This document shows positions 10,246-21,639 of a stretch of 64,000 bases of DNA, piece by piece; the stretch's first letter is position 1, and each line of letters begins with the position of its first letter. Origin of the DNA: Hybos culiciformis (lineage: Eukaryota; Arthropoda; Insecta; Diptera; Hybotidae); the NCBI GenBank assembly GCA_964007475.1, contig CAXFZM010000257.1:1-64000 (forward strand), written 5' to 3'. The translations under genes were made by a program, and so were the position numbers. The notes beneath the pieces are model-generated. The model made no database searches, had not been told where the DNA came from, and worked only from the letters and a program-made list of their open reading frames with translations.

Positions 10246-13200
10246 TTACAAAATATCAATATCGTCTTCTAAATCTAATATATAATGACCATACGCATAA
10301 GTATTTACTCCGTCCACGCAAATTTTTCGCTTATCATCAGAACTATCCAAAGAGTTTTTACTTATTCTCTCCGTATACAGATTATGAAGTCGGGATCTAA
10401 TATTATACATTACACTATGAACTATTTTATTAAAAAACAAACAATCTTTATACATATTAAAATTAAAATTTTTTACAACACAACTATTTATTCCCTTAGC
10501 TTTAAAAGTAGGTTTTTGTTCATGAACTGTAAAAGAATACATTTTAGATCTAAGTCCTACAAACTCTGTTAATATTTTTCCATTTAATTCATCTGAAAAT
10601 AATCCAACTACTTTTTTGTTAACTAATGGATAACCAAATTGATTATTTGGATCATTAGCAGATGTATCAAAATGGTCGTTTATCATATGTTTGATTTCTT
10701 TGTAAAAGTCAACATTTGTAATTTTGTAGAAAAATGAATCGGTATCCATGTAAGCTATTTTTATATTATCTTTAAAATGAAAAACCATAATGAAAGTCAT
10801 ACATTCTATGTTTTGATATTTCTAAAACAGTAAAACCTAAATATATTGGCTTATTGTAGTAACATTTTACCCTACTCATCTGAACTGCTGCCATATCGTT
10901 ATCAAAGATGGAAATACTATGAAAATTTGATTTAGCCACAAGAGATCTACATCCATACTGTCTTTTATAATTTTCCCAATCAGTAACAATCTTGATGTCT
11001 TTTCTTTTATCAACATTTTCCATTGTCTTCCCATAGACAACATTATTGAATAGTTTAAATTGATTTTTCGCAAAGTCAGTAGTCGCCTTTTTCCTACATT
11101 CTGTATTCAAATTAATATACTTTTTGAGCCAAGGTTTTTGATCAAATGATAAAATTCTATGAATTGTTTTAAGTTTAAGACCATTTTTTAATGCTAGTTG
11201 TAGATTCACATAATGTATTTTATATTTTACTTTATCGTTTAAAGTTAATAATAATTTTGGAGTTTTTGAGCCTGGGGGTGTTTCGAGCTCTGGACAGAAA
11301 GGAAGATCATTATGAGCATCGTGAATTTCGATGGGGTATTCTAAATCAACCTCAAAAAAGTAACCTTGATCAGAATTTTCAGGTATTGATAAAATTTTTT
11401 CAACACTCCACTCATCAAGTTTTGCTTCCCAATTGAAATTTCTATAGGGTAAATATGCATTCATTGCAAATCCGTATAAGTTAACGGCATCTATATAACT
11501 TCCAAATACCGTCTCTTTTGTTGGATCGAAATTTGGTAAATATTCATTATTTGCAGCGATATGTCTAATAGAACATTGTGAAATTCCCCCTCTGATACCC
11601 GATTTAATAAAATTAAACATGTCTATGTCGGTCAATAATTCTAATTCAATCTCGGTAATTTTAAGCATAGCATCCCAACCCATCCCAGGGGCAGTATAAT
11701 AGTGACAGGGGTCCAGTTTGAAATTTTTTTGACAGATTTTTCGGAAGTTTTCAAAGACATCAACTAATAATAAAACATCAGTTTTTAAATAAACGAGAAG
11801 ATAATCTTCTAAAGTATTACAATTCAATTTTTCCCACACTTTACAAGCATACTCGTAGTCTTCGTCCGAACATGTACTATTTGTTAGTTTACTATTAAAT
11901 TCAACTTTTGGAGGAAGGCAATTGTCTTTTAAAAGATTGATGTTTTCTAAATATTCATAGGGGAAAACGCCTTTCTGCAAATGTAAGTTATGAAAAGCAG
12001 CTTCCGGAAACTCTTGATTCATAGATTTAAAGTCAGATTTATCAAGACTATCGGATATATTTGCGAGACTACTTGGCATAAACCTGTAAGAATCTATAAA
12101 TCTAATTTCTAAAGTTAAGATATGCTTCTCATCGTCATGTAGGGCAGCAGAATCGGATTCGTTTATGCTAATTTTGTTTGAAAATGAAATATAATTTTCT
12201 TTAGTAAGACCTAAAACATTTATTGAGCCGTTTTCTAAACCTAATTCCCTCACAAATAGATGAGCATCATATCAGGAAAGGTTGTGGAAAATCACAGGGA
12301 AAAATTTTGGAACTTTAAAATTAATGTTACATTTGCTATGCGCTGGACCCCTGTACTCCCCAGTAAAATGACAATGATCCCTGACTCTATCGGACCCCAT
12401 TTTTTTACAACAAATATGACAATTTTCTTCGCTTGCCTGTCTCAAAATTTGTTCTCTTGTTAAATTTTTCATTGGTTTATTTTTACTAGTATGCTGATGA
12501 TACAAATCCCTAACCTCCTTAAATAAGGTTTTCACGAAATGAGATGCACAGTCTTCACATACGTAGGATTTATAAACTGAAAGATTATCATCGTAATTGC
12601 ATTTTATATAAAAGCCGTAAGCAGAGGGCGTATGAGTATGCACTACGACAGTTGAAGACTTTGCAGGGTCTTGCACAGCGAATAAATTTTTTTCTAATAC
12701 GGATTCAAAATCTGCGTATATAACGAAAGGTAATTCGAAGCATCTCTCAAAATGTTCAAATCGGAGAATAGCATGGTCTTCATCAGGCATTTTTGTTACG
12801 ATTTTATTGCATTCAGATTCGTGATTTTTCAGAGTTTCCTCAGATTGAAAATAAAGTAAACAAAAATTACAAATATGTTTTTTCCCATTATGATTTGAAA
12901 GTTGGGTTCCTATTAATCTAGACAAATCATTTATTAAAACATAATGAAAATTACTTTCATTTTCTATCCAAAGCAAATTTATATGATTTCGTTTCAACTC
13001 TTTTGTTTTGTAAGTAGGCCCAACAATAGAAATATTATTTTCACAGAGCTCAAAAACATTAATACTAATATTCTCATTATTTTCCTCAAATACCTTAATG
13101 TCATTTTGCATCAAGGGAAATTTGAGTTTTTCGAAATTTATATATCCGAAATCAGGAATATGAATTTTAGTAGATGCAATATTAGTAATTTCATATGACT

Positions 13201-14308
13201 GAGGACGATTTTTATCTGAAACAAACTTTTTAAGAGCTGCAATTATACACCACTTGAAATAATAGTTATCACTATTTTGAATATTAGTGCAGGCTTTTTT
13301 ATTGGAAATATTTTTAGGGAGTTCAATGAAAGATCCACCTCGTATTGGATCATATTTATTAATATTTATTTCTAAATGTTCTATTTTTGTTAATGCCCAA
13401 CCTAAATTATTTTCCTGAAACTCGTCAGTTTTCGCATTTATATCAGAAACCATTGCCTCAAAAATTGTATCAAATTCATCAATATTCAACAAAACATGCA
13501 TTTTTGTTTGAAAAGATTTCAAACTTTCAATCATTTCATCTGTACTAATAACTATCTTAACATACCAAATAAAAATTTCTAAATTAAATTTAAGGAAATT
13601 ATGAACTATTAAGTGGTCCGCGAGTAGGGTAGATACTACATTTGTGGAATTTTGAAGAAATTCAGTTGGTATTATTAAGCCCTCATCTGAATTTTTATAA
13701 CAAAATGAGCTGATTCGAGATTTAAAGCAATGAGAGATTTTGGATAGATTCTCAATATTGTCAATATTACTACACGTCAAATTTTTGTGGGAAGTTTTCC
13801 TAATATGCGATGGCCAACTTACATAACTAACCTTACAAGTATCACAAAAATTAGTTTTTCTTAAATCTAACTGCTTACTTGTTGAAAAATCGCCATGAGA
13901 TGTACCGGGATCATTACAAATATTGTGAGCATTATCTAAATTTTCATCACCAACATTATCAATTTTATCGGCATCACTTTCAATATTATTAATGGAATTC
14001 TCGTCGTCACTCTCAATATCGGCAACAACTACATTTTTAATGGAATCATCGTCGTCACTCTCAATATCGGCAACAACTACATTATCACTACCATATTTTG
14101 CCTTTTTAGATGGTTGAATATGCTGAAAATTAATGTGACGCCTAAGCGCATCAGACCTCGAAAATTCCGCATCACAAATCTGACAAACTACACACTTATT
14201 TTGAATTGGAGATTCCATATTATCGGCGGTATGTTTAGTTCGAACATGGCGAAGAAGATTTTTGTTCATTGTAAATTGTTGATTACAGATTTGACATGTA
14301 AAAACCAT
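10246..14308 (-). pseudogene. Polinton family B (protein-primed type) DNA polymerase with N-terminal zinc fingers
   Basis: The likely start is the ATG at 14306-14308 (MVFTCQICNQQF), preceded by a splice-acceptor-like TTTATTTCAG. The open frame extends to 14440, but that part is low in evidence. In order: two C2H2 fingers (FTCQICNQQF, CVVCQICDAEF), a third Cys/His segment (NFCDTCKVSY), another C2H2-like CNFCLLYF, the exonuclease motif FVIYADFESVLE, an EndoVII-like VRDHCHFTGEYRGPAHSKC, Pol A (DAVNLYGFAM), Pol B (NNVVYGKTMEN) and Pol C (YMDTDSFFY). The C-terminus ends DLEDDIDIL at 10246. Two lesions are visible: an in-frame TGA at 12272-12274 and a one-base frameshift at about 10775-10800, just before the catalytic DTDS. 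It would have replicated the element from its termini. Confidence 0.85.
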
Positions 14309-15240
14309 TTCGTCTGAAATAAAGTTTTGTTTGAAATTTTTCTTCGTTTTTTTTTTATTTCTCGAAAAACATAAATTATAAATGTAAAATAAAATAATGA
14401 TTAATTTTTTACTCACTTCTTTTTTAATTTCAGCTTTCAAATTAATTATTTTAAAATTTTTATATGCTTGAGTTAATTCTTTTAATTAAATTTATTTTTA
14501 CAAATTTATTTAATTTGTTTTGGCTAAATTTTATTTTTCCAAATTTCAATTTAATTATTTCCAAATTTTTATATTTTAATAATTTTTGTTGTTTATTTAG
14601 ATTTAAGCACACTTTATTTTATAAGACTTAAACTGTTTGATTTAAATTTCAATTTTGAGCAAAAAAGTAAAAATTTTCTCCTTAAATACCTACTGAATCC
14701 AAATTTAATCACAGGCTCAAGTTACGATTTAATTTTCATAGACATAAATTGTGAAATTCATTATTCAATTCGTGGGAAAATATTTAACTGAAGTCAGCAT
14801 TTTCCGATTTAGTACGAGTATTAGCACAAAAGTTTAAGGATTTATTTAATAAAAATCATATTTCAAATTTTAATTTTTCAGACACATACGATAAAAATAC
14901 GCGGAAAATTATATTATACATATATCAACATTTTTGGAATTTAAATTTGGTATTAGTGCAAAATTTTAGTGAAAATAAATTTTTTTCTCACGCGAATTTT
15001 TTTTATATATATGTTTTAATATGTTTTTGAAAATCTTATTTTTCCTTTATAATTTAATAAAATGAAATTTATTTCGAATATCAAATTACCAGGTGAATAT
15101 CTCAAATTAATTTTAATAATTTAATTAAATCAATTACATTTGTCAGCACTTTTACATAATTTCACAATTATTTAGACATTCCCTTAAACATAAAATATTT
15201 TTCTTAACTCGAATCATGTTTGGACAAGTTTGAATAATTA
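14309..15240. other. PolB upstream region, AT-rich
   Basis: No gene is seen. On the minus strand a donor-like GTGAGT near 14420 and the acceptor-like TTTATTTCAG just upstream of the PolB ATG suggest a 5' UTR intron. The remaining sequence is AT-rich and leads into the right TIR. Confidence 0.35.
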
Positions 15241-15883
15241 ATTTTTACCTTTATAATTTAATCTGAAAAATTCGAATCTCAAATTAATAAAATCGATTCC
15301 AACTCAAATTACATTTATCAGCATTTTTCACCTCAATCATAATTTCACAATTATTTGAAAATACATAATTATGTACATTTACATATTAAATATGGCTCCA
15401 CTTAAATTTGATTCAGAACTCTCGTATGATACGCGGCTCCACTTAAAATTATTTTCTTAGAACTTTTCTCCACTTAAATAATTTACTTAAATTTAGAATT
15501 TTTCATATAATGCACAGCTCCACTTAAAAATTCACTTAAAACTTTTATATAATACGCGGCTCCACTTAAAGTAATCCAATTAAATAACATACTTTCATAA
15601 AATACGCGACTCCACTTAAAATAATTCACTTAAATACTTCACTATCATAAAGTACGCGGCTCCACTTAATTGTGGTCTAGAACTCTCATATAATACGCGG
15701 TTCCACTTAAATTGGTCTAGAACTCTCATATAATACGCGGCTCCACTTAAATTGGTCTAGAACTCTCATATAATACGCGGCTCCACTTAAATTGGTCTAG
15801 AACTCTCATATAATACGCGGCTCCACATGGCTCCACTCAAATGGCTCCACCCATTGCGCCAGAACTCTCATAAACTATCTACT
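15241..15883 (-). repeat. Polinton terminal inverted repeat, right
   Basis: This is the reverse complement of the left arm. It includes CATATTAAATATGGCTCCACTT at about 15382 and a tandem array of ATAATACGCGGCTCCACTTAAATTGGTCTAGAACTCTCAT-type units at about 15660-15830. It ends CCAGAACTCTCATAAACTATCTACT. The right array has fewer clean units than the left, so the two arms have diverged in copy number. Confidence 0.85.
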
Positions 15884-17490
15884 AGGAAATAAAATAGAAC
15901 TCTTCATACTATCCTCTAACTCATCTCCATTAAGAATTTTGTTAAAGATTTTTACTAATGCATCTATAAGTCTATCAGGTGCGTATTTTAGAAACTCTGC
16001 AGGCACTCGGTCATCCCCAGGGGCTTTATTATTTTTCAGACTTTCTAAGCCTTTTTTGATTTCCTCAAAAGTAAAATTAGCATCAAGATCAGGGTCATTA
16101 GCTTGTATTCTCACGCATTCTTCGAAATTCGCTTCTAAGTTAAAATTTAAGAACACTGAGAAATGTTCTTTCAAAATTTCGCAATCCACATCCCCGCCTA
16201 TTGCAAATGCGTTGTTTCTCAGTTCGTTTACCCACTTCCACCTAGATTTTGAATCGACCACCTCTGTCAGCTTTTCACCAATTTGATTATAATATTTTTT
16301 TCTCTCTTCAAAACATATCCTTTTATAAGATTTATTCGCTTGGAGGTAAAAGTCTTTAATTACTAAGTTTTCACTACCTTTTTTTCTAAACAATTTCAAC
16401 CAATTAAAAGACAAATCCCTAGCCCTCTGACATACCGAATTAAACCACCTCTGCTTACGCTCTTTTTTCGCATACGTTACACCTTCGTTAATATTGCCTT
16501 CTGTATTATAAATAAGAGTAACTAAGCTTTTCGCCGTTAGCTGCTCAATCGACCCACTGTCGTCCAATACCCGAAGAACAACATCTATGCTATCTTTATA
16601 TTTATTCTCCCTTTCAGGTTTCCACTCAAGCTTTGGTAATAGCTCCATTCGCCGGTCTTGAGAGTTATTTTGCCAAAAAATTTCTAGTTCTACTGGCATA
16701 TGATTAGAATAAATTATATCCCCGACACTAAACTTATATATATGTGGTAAGAATAGGGAACTAACCACAGCCAGATCATTAACTGACTTACCCATTGCAC
16801 CTATGAAAGTTAATTTCCCTTCTAAATCACCATACATTCGACCATTCAAAATAATACCACCATAATCCTCTAAAAATTCTAATAGACGCCGCCCATTTGT
16901 AGAAATATTTTTATCTTGAGACTTTCTCCCTTCACTCATTCTAGAATTTAAACTAACAATTTCCTTCTCTATAATTTGACTTTCCCCTATTTGCACATTT
17001 AGATCACCTATTATCGAAATATTTTTACTGCATTTTTCAAACAATGCCAACAGTCGCTCGAAGTCTTCCTTCCAATTGCTACTATTTATGTAGATTGGTA
17101 AAAGGTAACATATGTCTCCCAGAATATTCAGTCTTATAGCTTCAAATTCCTCAATAGTTTCTCAATAGTTTCAAACCGGATCAGATTTGATTCCCGCTTT
17201 GATTTTATTCCCACCAGTATTCCACCTTTTGCTCGTCCTCTACTTCCCGTTCTTTCGGCAGCTTGCCATTTGAGCGAAAAACCAACAAAATACTTATTAT
17301 ATACATTAAAATCTTTTTCCAAAACATGAGTCTCTAAAAGGCAAAAAATATCTATTTCATTTATATATTTAAAGAAATCCATAAACAATAATTTATTATA
17401 CAAACCATTCACATTATATGACAAAATTCTTTTTTTATTTCCTACATTATTATTACTATTATTATTATTAACCTGATAGACGACATTTCC
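15884..17490 (-). pseudogene. LINE ORF2, endonuclease and start of reverse transcriptase (upstream of the Polinton)
   Basis: This is the N-terminal half of the same LINE polyprotein. APE-type endonuclease motifs run SYNVNGLYNK, FCLLETHV, IIGDLNVQIGE, LTFIGAMGKSVNDLAVV and SNHMPVELE. The RT entry is LKNNKAPGDDRVPAEFLKYA, and the frame reaches the Polinton border at FP. An 11-bp tandem duplication (CTCAATAGTTT twice, 17150-17171) shifts the frame inside the endonuclease. No ATG opens the frame before 17424. The frame upstream is continuous with ORF1, separated by a single TAG at 17491-17493. It is non-functional as it stands. Confidence 0.8.
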
Positions 17491-18329
17491 CTACATATTA
17501 TTCTTTTGACTAATTTCACATTGGTTCATATTATCATACAGATTATTCATATTTTTTTTGTAAATATTTTCCAGTTGCATCAATCCCTCCTGATTTCCGC
17601 TCCACAGCTTATTATTTTTCCAGAAAAATTTTTTCCCCGCCACAATTAAAACATCGCCTCTAACATTAATTTTTTGAGAATTATCCATCTGATTAATTGT
17701 TTTTTTTGCCAACATCAATTTATTTTTTCTCATAACTCCCATACTTGTCAGTTGCCTGTCAATACTTATTTCCGACCTTTGAAGCTTGTATGTTTTTTTA
17801 GTATATTAGAGACGTCGGATTTTTTGTCGAATTTTACAATAAAAAATATTTTTCCCATTTTATCCTTTCTTTCACTTACAGCTTCAACATTGGTTACTTC
17901 AACTTCTAAGAAGTTCATGCACAAATTTGCAATTTCTTTGCACATATCATCTTTTTTTGCAATACCTCTAAATATAAGATTTTTCTCAACCAATGATTTT
18001 TCAAAGAAATCTAATCTTTTTTCAGTATTGTCCAATTTAGATTTTAATACCATCAGCTCTTCATTTGCCCTACTATTTTCTTGCTTCACTATAGTTAGCT
18101 CATTCTTTAAGCTTTCTACATCGGCTTTGGTAGCTAAATTGCTATTCTCCTCTTGAACAATCGTCCGAATGGCATCAAGCAAGGCTTTCTGTTCTTCTGA
18201 CGTCATTGTTTTCCTGAAAATGGACTTACAGTTGTCTGATTCGTTTCGCCTTGGAAGTTTCGCTACTTCGTTCTGAAAATCGGGAGATAATTGTGCTCTA
18301 AGTCTTTTTGATGCTTCAGATTTCCACAT
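17491..18329 (-). pseudogene. LINE ORF1 (coiled-coil RNA-binding protein)
   Basis: The ATG at 18327-18329 opens a frame with a long heptad-like segment (TKADVESLKNELTIVKQ, MVLKSKLDNTEKRLDF), then KNLIFRGIAKK and a beta-rich segment ending IFFIVKFDKKSDVSNILKKH. It resembles L1/CR1-type ORF1 proteins: a coiled coil followed by an RRM-like domain that coats element RNA. A frameshift near 17790 moves the reading into the frame that continues MGVMRKNKLMLAKK to the TAG at 17491-17493. The ORF1 C-terminal frame and the ORF2 frame are the same. Its assignment to this LINE rests on orientation, spacing and common decay. Confidence 0.65.
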
Positions 18330-18479
18330 TTAGCAATCCAAAATTGAAAACAATTTCATCTTTTTAGCATACAAAATAATTATTTTTGCAAATGACGAAG
18401 TGAAAAAATAAAATAATAACAATTAAGAATTTGCAGGTAGTCCCAAACTTTATATTGAATTTATTTGTTTTATATTATA

Positions 18480-18640
18480 GACCCTTTTTAATTATAATTT
18501 TTATATAAACAACTTTTGTTAATAAACAACTTTTGTGAAATTATACAAGTAGCTTGGTTGAAAAAAGAATCACAAAATTTTTAAAACCTAGTAAATTATA
18601 CAAGGCTTTGTTAATATTTTTCTAGCATGTGCTTTTTACA
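18480..18640 (+). repeat. Arm of a palindromic repeat (partial copy)
   Basis: TTTTGTGAAATTATACAAGTAGCTTGGTTGAAAAAAG...CTAGTAAATTATACAAGGCTTTGTTAATATTTTTCTAGCA recurs at 19080-19190 and, inverted, at 19190-19260. It is non-coding and probably one arm of the MITE described next. Confidence 0.55.
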
Positions 18641-18769
18641 TACGAACCAGTAATGTATTTTTCTAACGAACCTAAATTAGTTTCCGTGTAATTTTTTGTT
18701 ATTTATTGGACAAAATAAATAAAAAAAAAATTTAAAGTCAATACCTTTTTATAAAGGGGTAGACGGCAG

Positions 18770-18938
18770 GAGCAGACGAGAGGGTTTGATGGGAGGGGCA
18801 CATAGGAGGGGCAGACAAGTGGGCAGACGGGTGCGGTGGACGAGAGGGGCACACAAGAGGAGCAGACGAGAGAGGCAAACAGGAGGGTCAGATGGGAGGG
18901 GCAGACAGGAGGGGTAGCGGAGCACCCGGGTCAGCTAG
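18770..18938 (+). mobile_element. Helitron 3'-end copy, 5'-truncated
   Basis: The purine-rich GGGGCAGAC/GACGAGAGGGG repeats end at GCGGAGCACCCGGGTCAGCTAG followed by T, the same 3' terminus as the Helitron at 3689-3973. The expected TC 5' terminus and the Helitron promoter-like half are missing. Upstream (18650-18725) the sequence GTTTCCGTGTAATTTTTTGTTATTTATTGGACAAAATAAAT matches 3590-3630, so the flanking region was copied as well. Confidence 0.6.
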
Positions 18939-18954
18939 TAAAACATAATTATAT

Positions 18955-19055
18955 GGCGCCGTCCGCGATTTAATTTTTTGAAAAAAGTTTTTTTATTTTT
19001 TTAGCGGACAAATGTCATTTTGCAAAACGTCTTTTGTCCGTGAATAAATTTTTAT
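18955..19055. repeat. Fold-back repeat family, truncated copy
   Basis: It starts GGCGCCGTCCGCGATTTAATTTTTTGAAAAAAG exactly as at 3993 and breaks off after about 100 bp at TTTGTCCGTGAATAAATT. It continues directly into the palindromic MITE arm, so it is probably truncated by that insertion. Confidence 0.55.
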
Positions 19056-19067
19056 TTTTGTTTTTTA

Positions 19068-19262
19068 TGTATTTACAAACTTTGTCTATAAAAAACTTTT
19101 GTGAAATTATAGCTTGGTTGAAAAAAAATTCACAAAATTTTTAAAACCTAGTAAATTTATACAAGGCTTTGTTAATATTTTTCTAGCAAAGGCTTGTATA
19201 AATTTACTAGAATCTTTTTTCAACCAAGCTACTTGTATAATTTTATCTAAGTTTTTTATAGA
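19068..19262. repeat. Imperfect palindrome (MITE-like), ~190 bp
   Basis: The left arm reads TTGTCTATAAAAAACTTTTGTG...AGCTTGGTTGAAAAAA...CTAGTAAATTTATACAAGGC. The right arm reads GCTTGTATAAATTTACTAG...TTTTTTCAACCAAGCTACTTG...TTTTTTATAGACAGAG. The arms are reverse complements with a short loop around TTTTTCTAGCAAAG. No clear target duplication and no coding capacity are seen. Confidence 0.6.
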
Positions 19263-19486
19263 CAGAGTTTATAAATTGTTTTATTAATATTAATTTTTCG
19301 GATTGTGTGGTAAAAACAGGCAAAAGCAAAAAATACTTTTACATAGGCATACACGATAATTTTATTTTTATAAATTTTTTTATAAAATTTAAGCGACCCT
19401 ATAATATTTTATATTGTTTTATATATAGTTCTCTCTAATAGTTTTATATATTAAAATTAAATTGCAATTTTTTTGGTAATTGTGAG

Positions 19487-20247
19487 GGCGCCGTGACATT
19501 TGTCCGCGGGACATTTGACCGCGATGAAATTTGTATGGAAAACTTCGCGGACAAATGACATTTTGCAAAATGTCATTTGTCCGCCGCGGACAAATGTCAT
19601 TTGCAAAATGTCATTTGTCCGACGCGGACAAATGTCTCAAAAATAGCGGACAAATTACATTTTGCAAAATAACATTTGTCCGCGATTTAATTTTCTAACT
19701 TTAGCGGACAAATGTCATTTTGCAAAATCGTCTATCTAGTTCTTAAGTGCCGTATACGCATTTTGGCACTTTTGGAGTTAGGGATTGCTTCATTCTAACT
19801 CGAAGGCGATCTTTCGAACGCTCTTCTCGAAATTTCAATAGCCTATTTTCCCCCTATTTGACGTATATGCTAAATTGGAACCAATCGTTTGAGTCAAACT
19901 CAATTTGCCAAAAATACGAAAAATGCGTATACGGCACTTAAGAACTAGATAGACGAAATGTCATTTGTCCGCGATTGATTTTTCATTTTTTTTAGCGGAT
20001 AAATATCATTTTGCAAAATGTCGGGGAAGAGGGGTAGAGGCCCCTCCCAAATTTTACGTACATTTTGTATGAGCAATTTTTTTTTTTGCCCGATTTGCCT
20101 CTTAAAGAGTGGTTGGCGGTGGGCGGCGGGCGGTCGGGTGGACTGGTGGTTGGTCAGTGGGATTTGCGGCGGACAAATGTCATTTTTATGTCCGCGATAC
20201 AAAAACAAATCGCGGACAAATGTCCCCCGGACAAATGTCCAACCCCC
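19487..20247. mobile_element. Fold-back element with 8-bp target duplication (host of a nested 227-bp element)
   Basis: It is bounded by GGCGCCGTGACATTTGTCCGC and GGACAAATGTCCAACCCCC and flanked by an exact ATTGTGAG on each side (19479-19486 and 20248-20255). The inside is a series of inverted words GCGGACAAATGTCATTTTGC / GCAAAATGTCATTTGTCCGC. It has no transposase. An 8-bp duplication would fit a hAT-type or other enzyme, and the superfamily is not established. It is interrupted at 19729-19955. Related copies lie at 3993, 18955 and 55250. Confidence 0.65.
19729..19955. mobile_element. 227-bp TIR element nested in the fold-back repeat
   Basis: It has perfect 36-bp terminal inverted repeats beginning CGTCTATCTAGTTCTTAAG and continuing through CCGTATACGCATTTT. 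The flanking duplication is AAAT (19725-19728 and 19956-19959). Removing it leaves GCAAAATGTCATTTG, the regular motif of the host repeat, which supports the boundaries. The core is single copy and non-coding. The superfamily is unknown, and a 4-bp duplication is used by several groups. Confidence 0.75.
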
Positions 20248-20739
20248 ATTGTGAGTAGCAATTGGGCATGAATTAGAAGTTCCCCTTTCCGGAGATAAAT
20301 TTTTACTTTATGCTGACTTTAATTACATGTACCAAAATTTTAATTCATAAAATTAATAAAAATTTTCATAAAAATATAATTATGATTATATTCTATATGT
20401 TTGTACTACATGGATTTTTATAAATTATTTTACGTTTTAAAGAAAATTAATTATAAGATCTTTATAATAAAACATTTTAAAAGAAAATTATAAGATCTAT
20501 AAAGATTAAACATTTTCATTGACAATTTACTCACTATTTAGGGAATTAATATATGAAATGTAAAAATAATCGTTCTAATTATTTTACAATTTGCACCAAA
20601 ATTTTATATGAAACAATTTAAAGAAAAATATTAAATTTAAATAATCTTTCTCAAATGATTTGCATTTCTAGTATAAGTAGTTTAGGAAATAATCTAAGTT
20701 TTTTCATAAGAAATTAAATTTCTTTAATGGTCCATAGAA

Positions 20740-21200
20740 TGTCATTAATATTTTCTTGCGTTTTTTTCTTGTTTTCTGAGGAATTTATACAAGCCTTTGA
20801 ATAATCTAACAGTTGCTCCACTTGTATAAATGAACTAAAGTTTTTAAATGATTTGTTGAAGTTTTCAAACAAAATTTATACATTGTTTTAGTGATTTATA
20901 AAAGCATTTGGATAATTTAACAGATGTTCCATTTGTATAAGTCAACTATTATTTTTTAGATCATTTGTCGAAGTTTTGATACAAACTTTATAGATGGTTA
21001 TAGTAATTTATACAAGCATTTGGATAATTTAACAGTTGCTCCACTTGTATAAATATCTAATTTTTTTTTGATGATCTATCGAAGTTTTCATGCAACCTTT
21101 ATACATTGTTTAAGCATTTTATACAAGCATTTGTATAATTTAACAGTTGCTTCAGTTGTATAAATCATCTAATTTTTTTTTGATGATTTATCGAAGTTTT
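20740..21200 (+). repeat. Tandem array of ~115-bp units, about four copies
   Basis: The phrase AACAGTTGCTCCACTTGTATAA recurs near 20809, 20930, 21030 and 21144, each followed by a diverged GATGATTTRTCGAAGTTTTCA and TTTATACATTGTTTTAG. The units differ by point changes and small indels, so the array is old. The flanks (20260-20740 and 21200-21640) are AT-rich without genes. Confidence 0.65.
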
Positions 21201-21639
21201 CATTTTAAAACAATGTATAATATTACCAATAACTTGTATAAAAAAACTATGATTTTGGAATTTAGTACAATTTTTTTTTACCCAAGTCAACTTGTATAAT
21301 ATTACTATGGTTTTTTTTCTCAGTGTACTTGTTAATGTGAAAAAATCCAAAATCATAACATTTAAGTGAAAGCTAATAGCTAATACAAAAAATTGTGTGC
21401 AATTTGTAAACTTTCATTTTTGTTCAATCGAACTACTTGTCATTGTGAAAAAATCCAAAATTTAATTTGCTAAACAAAATCATACAATTTAAGAGAAAGT
21501 TATTATAAAAAAGTTTGTCAGAAGTTTTTTATCCAAAAATTAAAAATTGATAAAGAAATCACAAAAAAAAACCATAATAAATAAATTGTCATTAATTTTG
21601 AATCAACTTCTCAAAAAAAAATAATATTGTTAAAAATTG

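Larger units (their letters stand above)
6572..15883. mobile_element. Polinton/Maverick (polintovirus-type) element, 9312 bp, internally deleted
   Basis: The ends are AGTAGATAGTTTA... and ...TAAACTATCTACT, an inverted repeat beginning 5'-AG as in Polintons, flanked by a perfect 6-bp duplication. Gene content is diagnostic: adenovirus-like protease, double-jelly-roll capsid protein, chromodomain integrase end and family B DNA polymerase. Order left to right: small spliced gene (+), protease (-), capsid (-), integrase C-terminus (+), PolB (-). Full elements of this class are commonly 15-20 kb. This copy lacks most of the integrase, the N-terminus of the capsid protein, and any visible packaging ATPase or minor capsid gene. 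It sits inside the RT domain of a LINE. PolB is broken, so the copy is defective. Confidence 0.9.
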
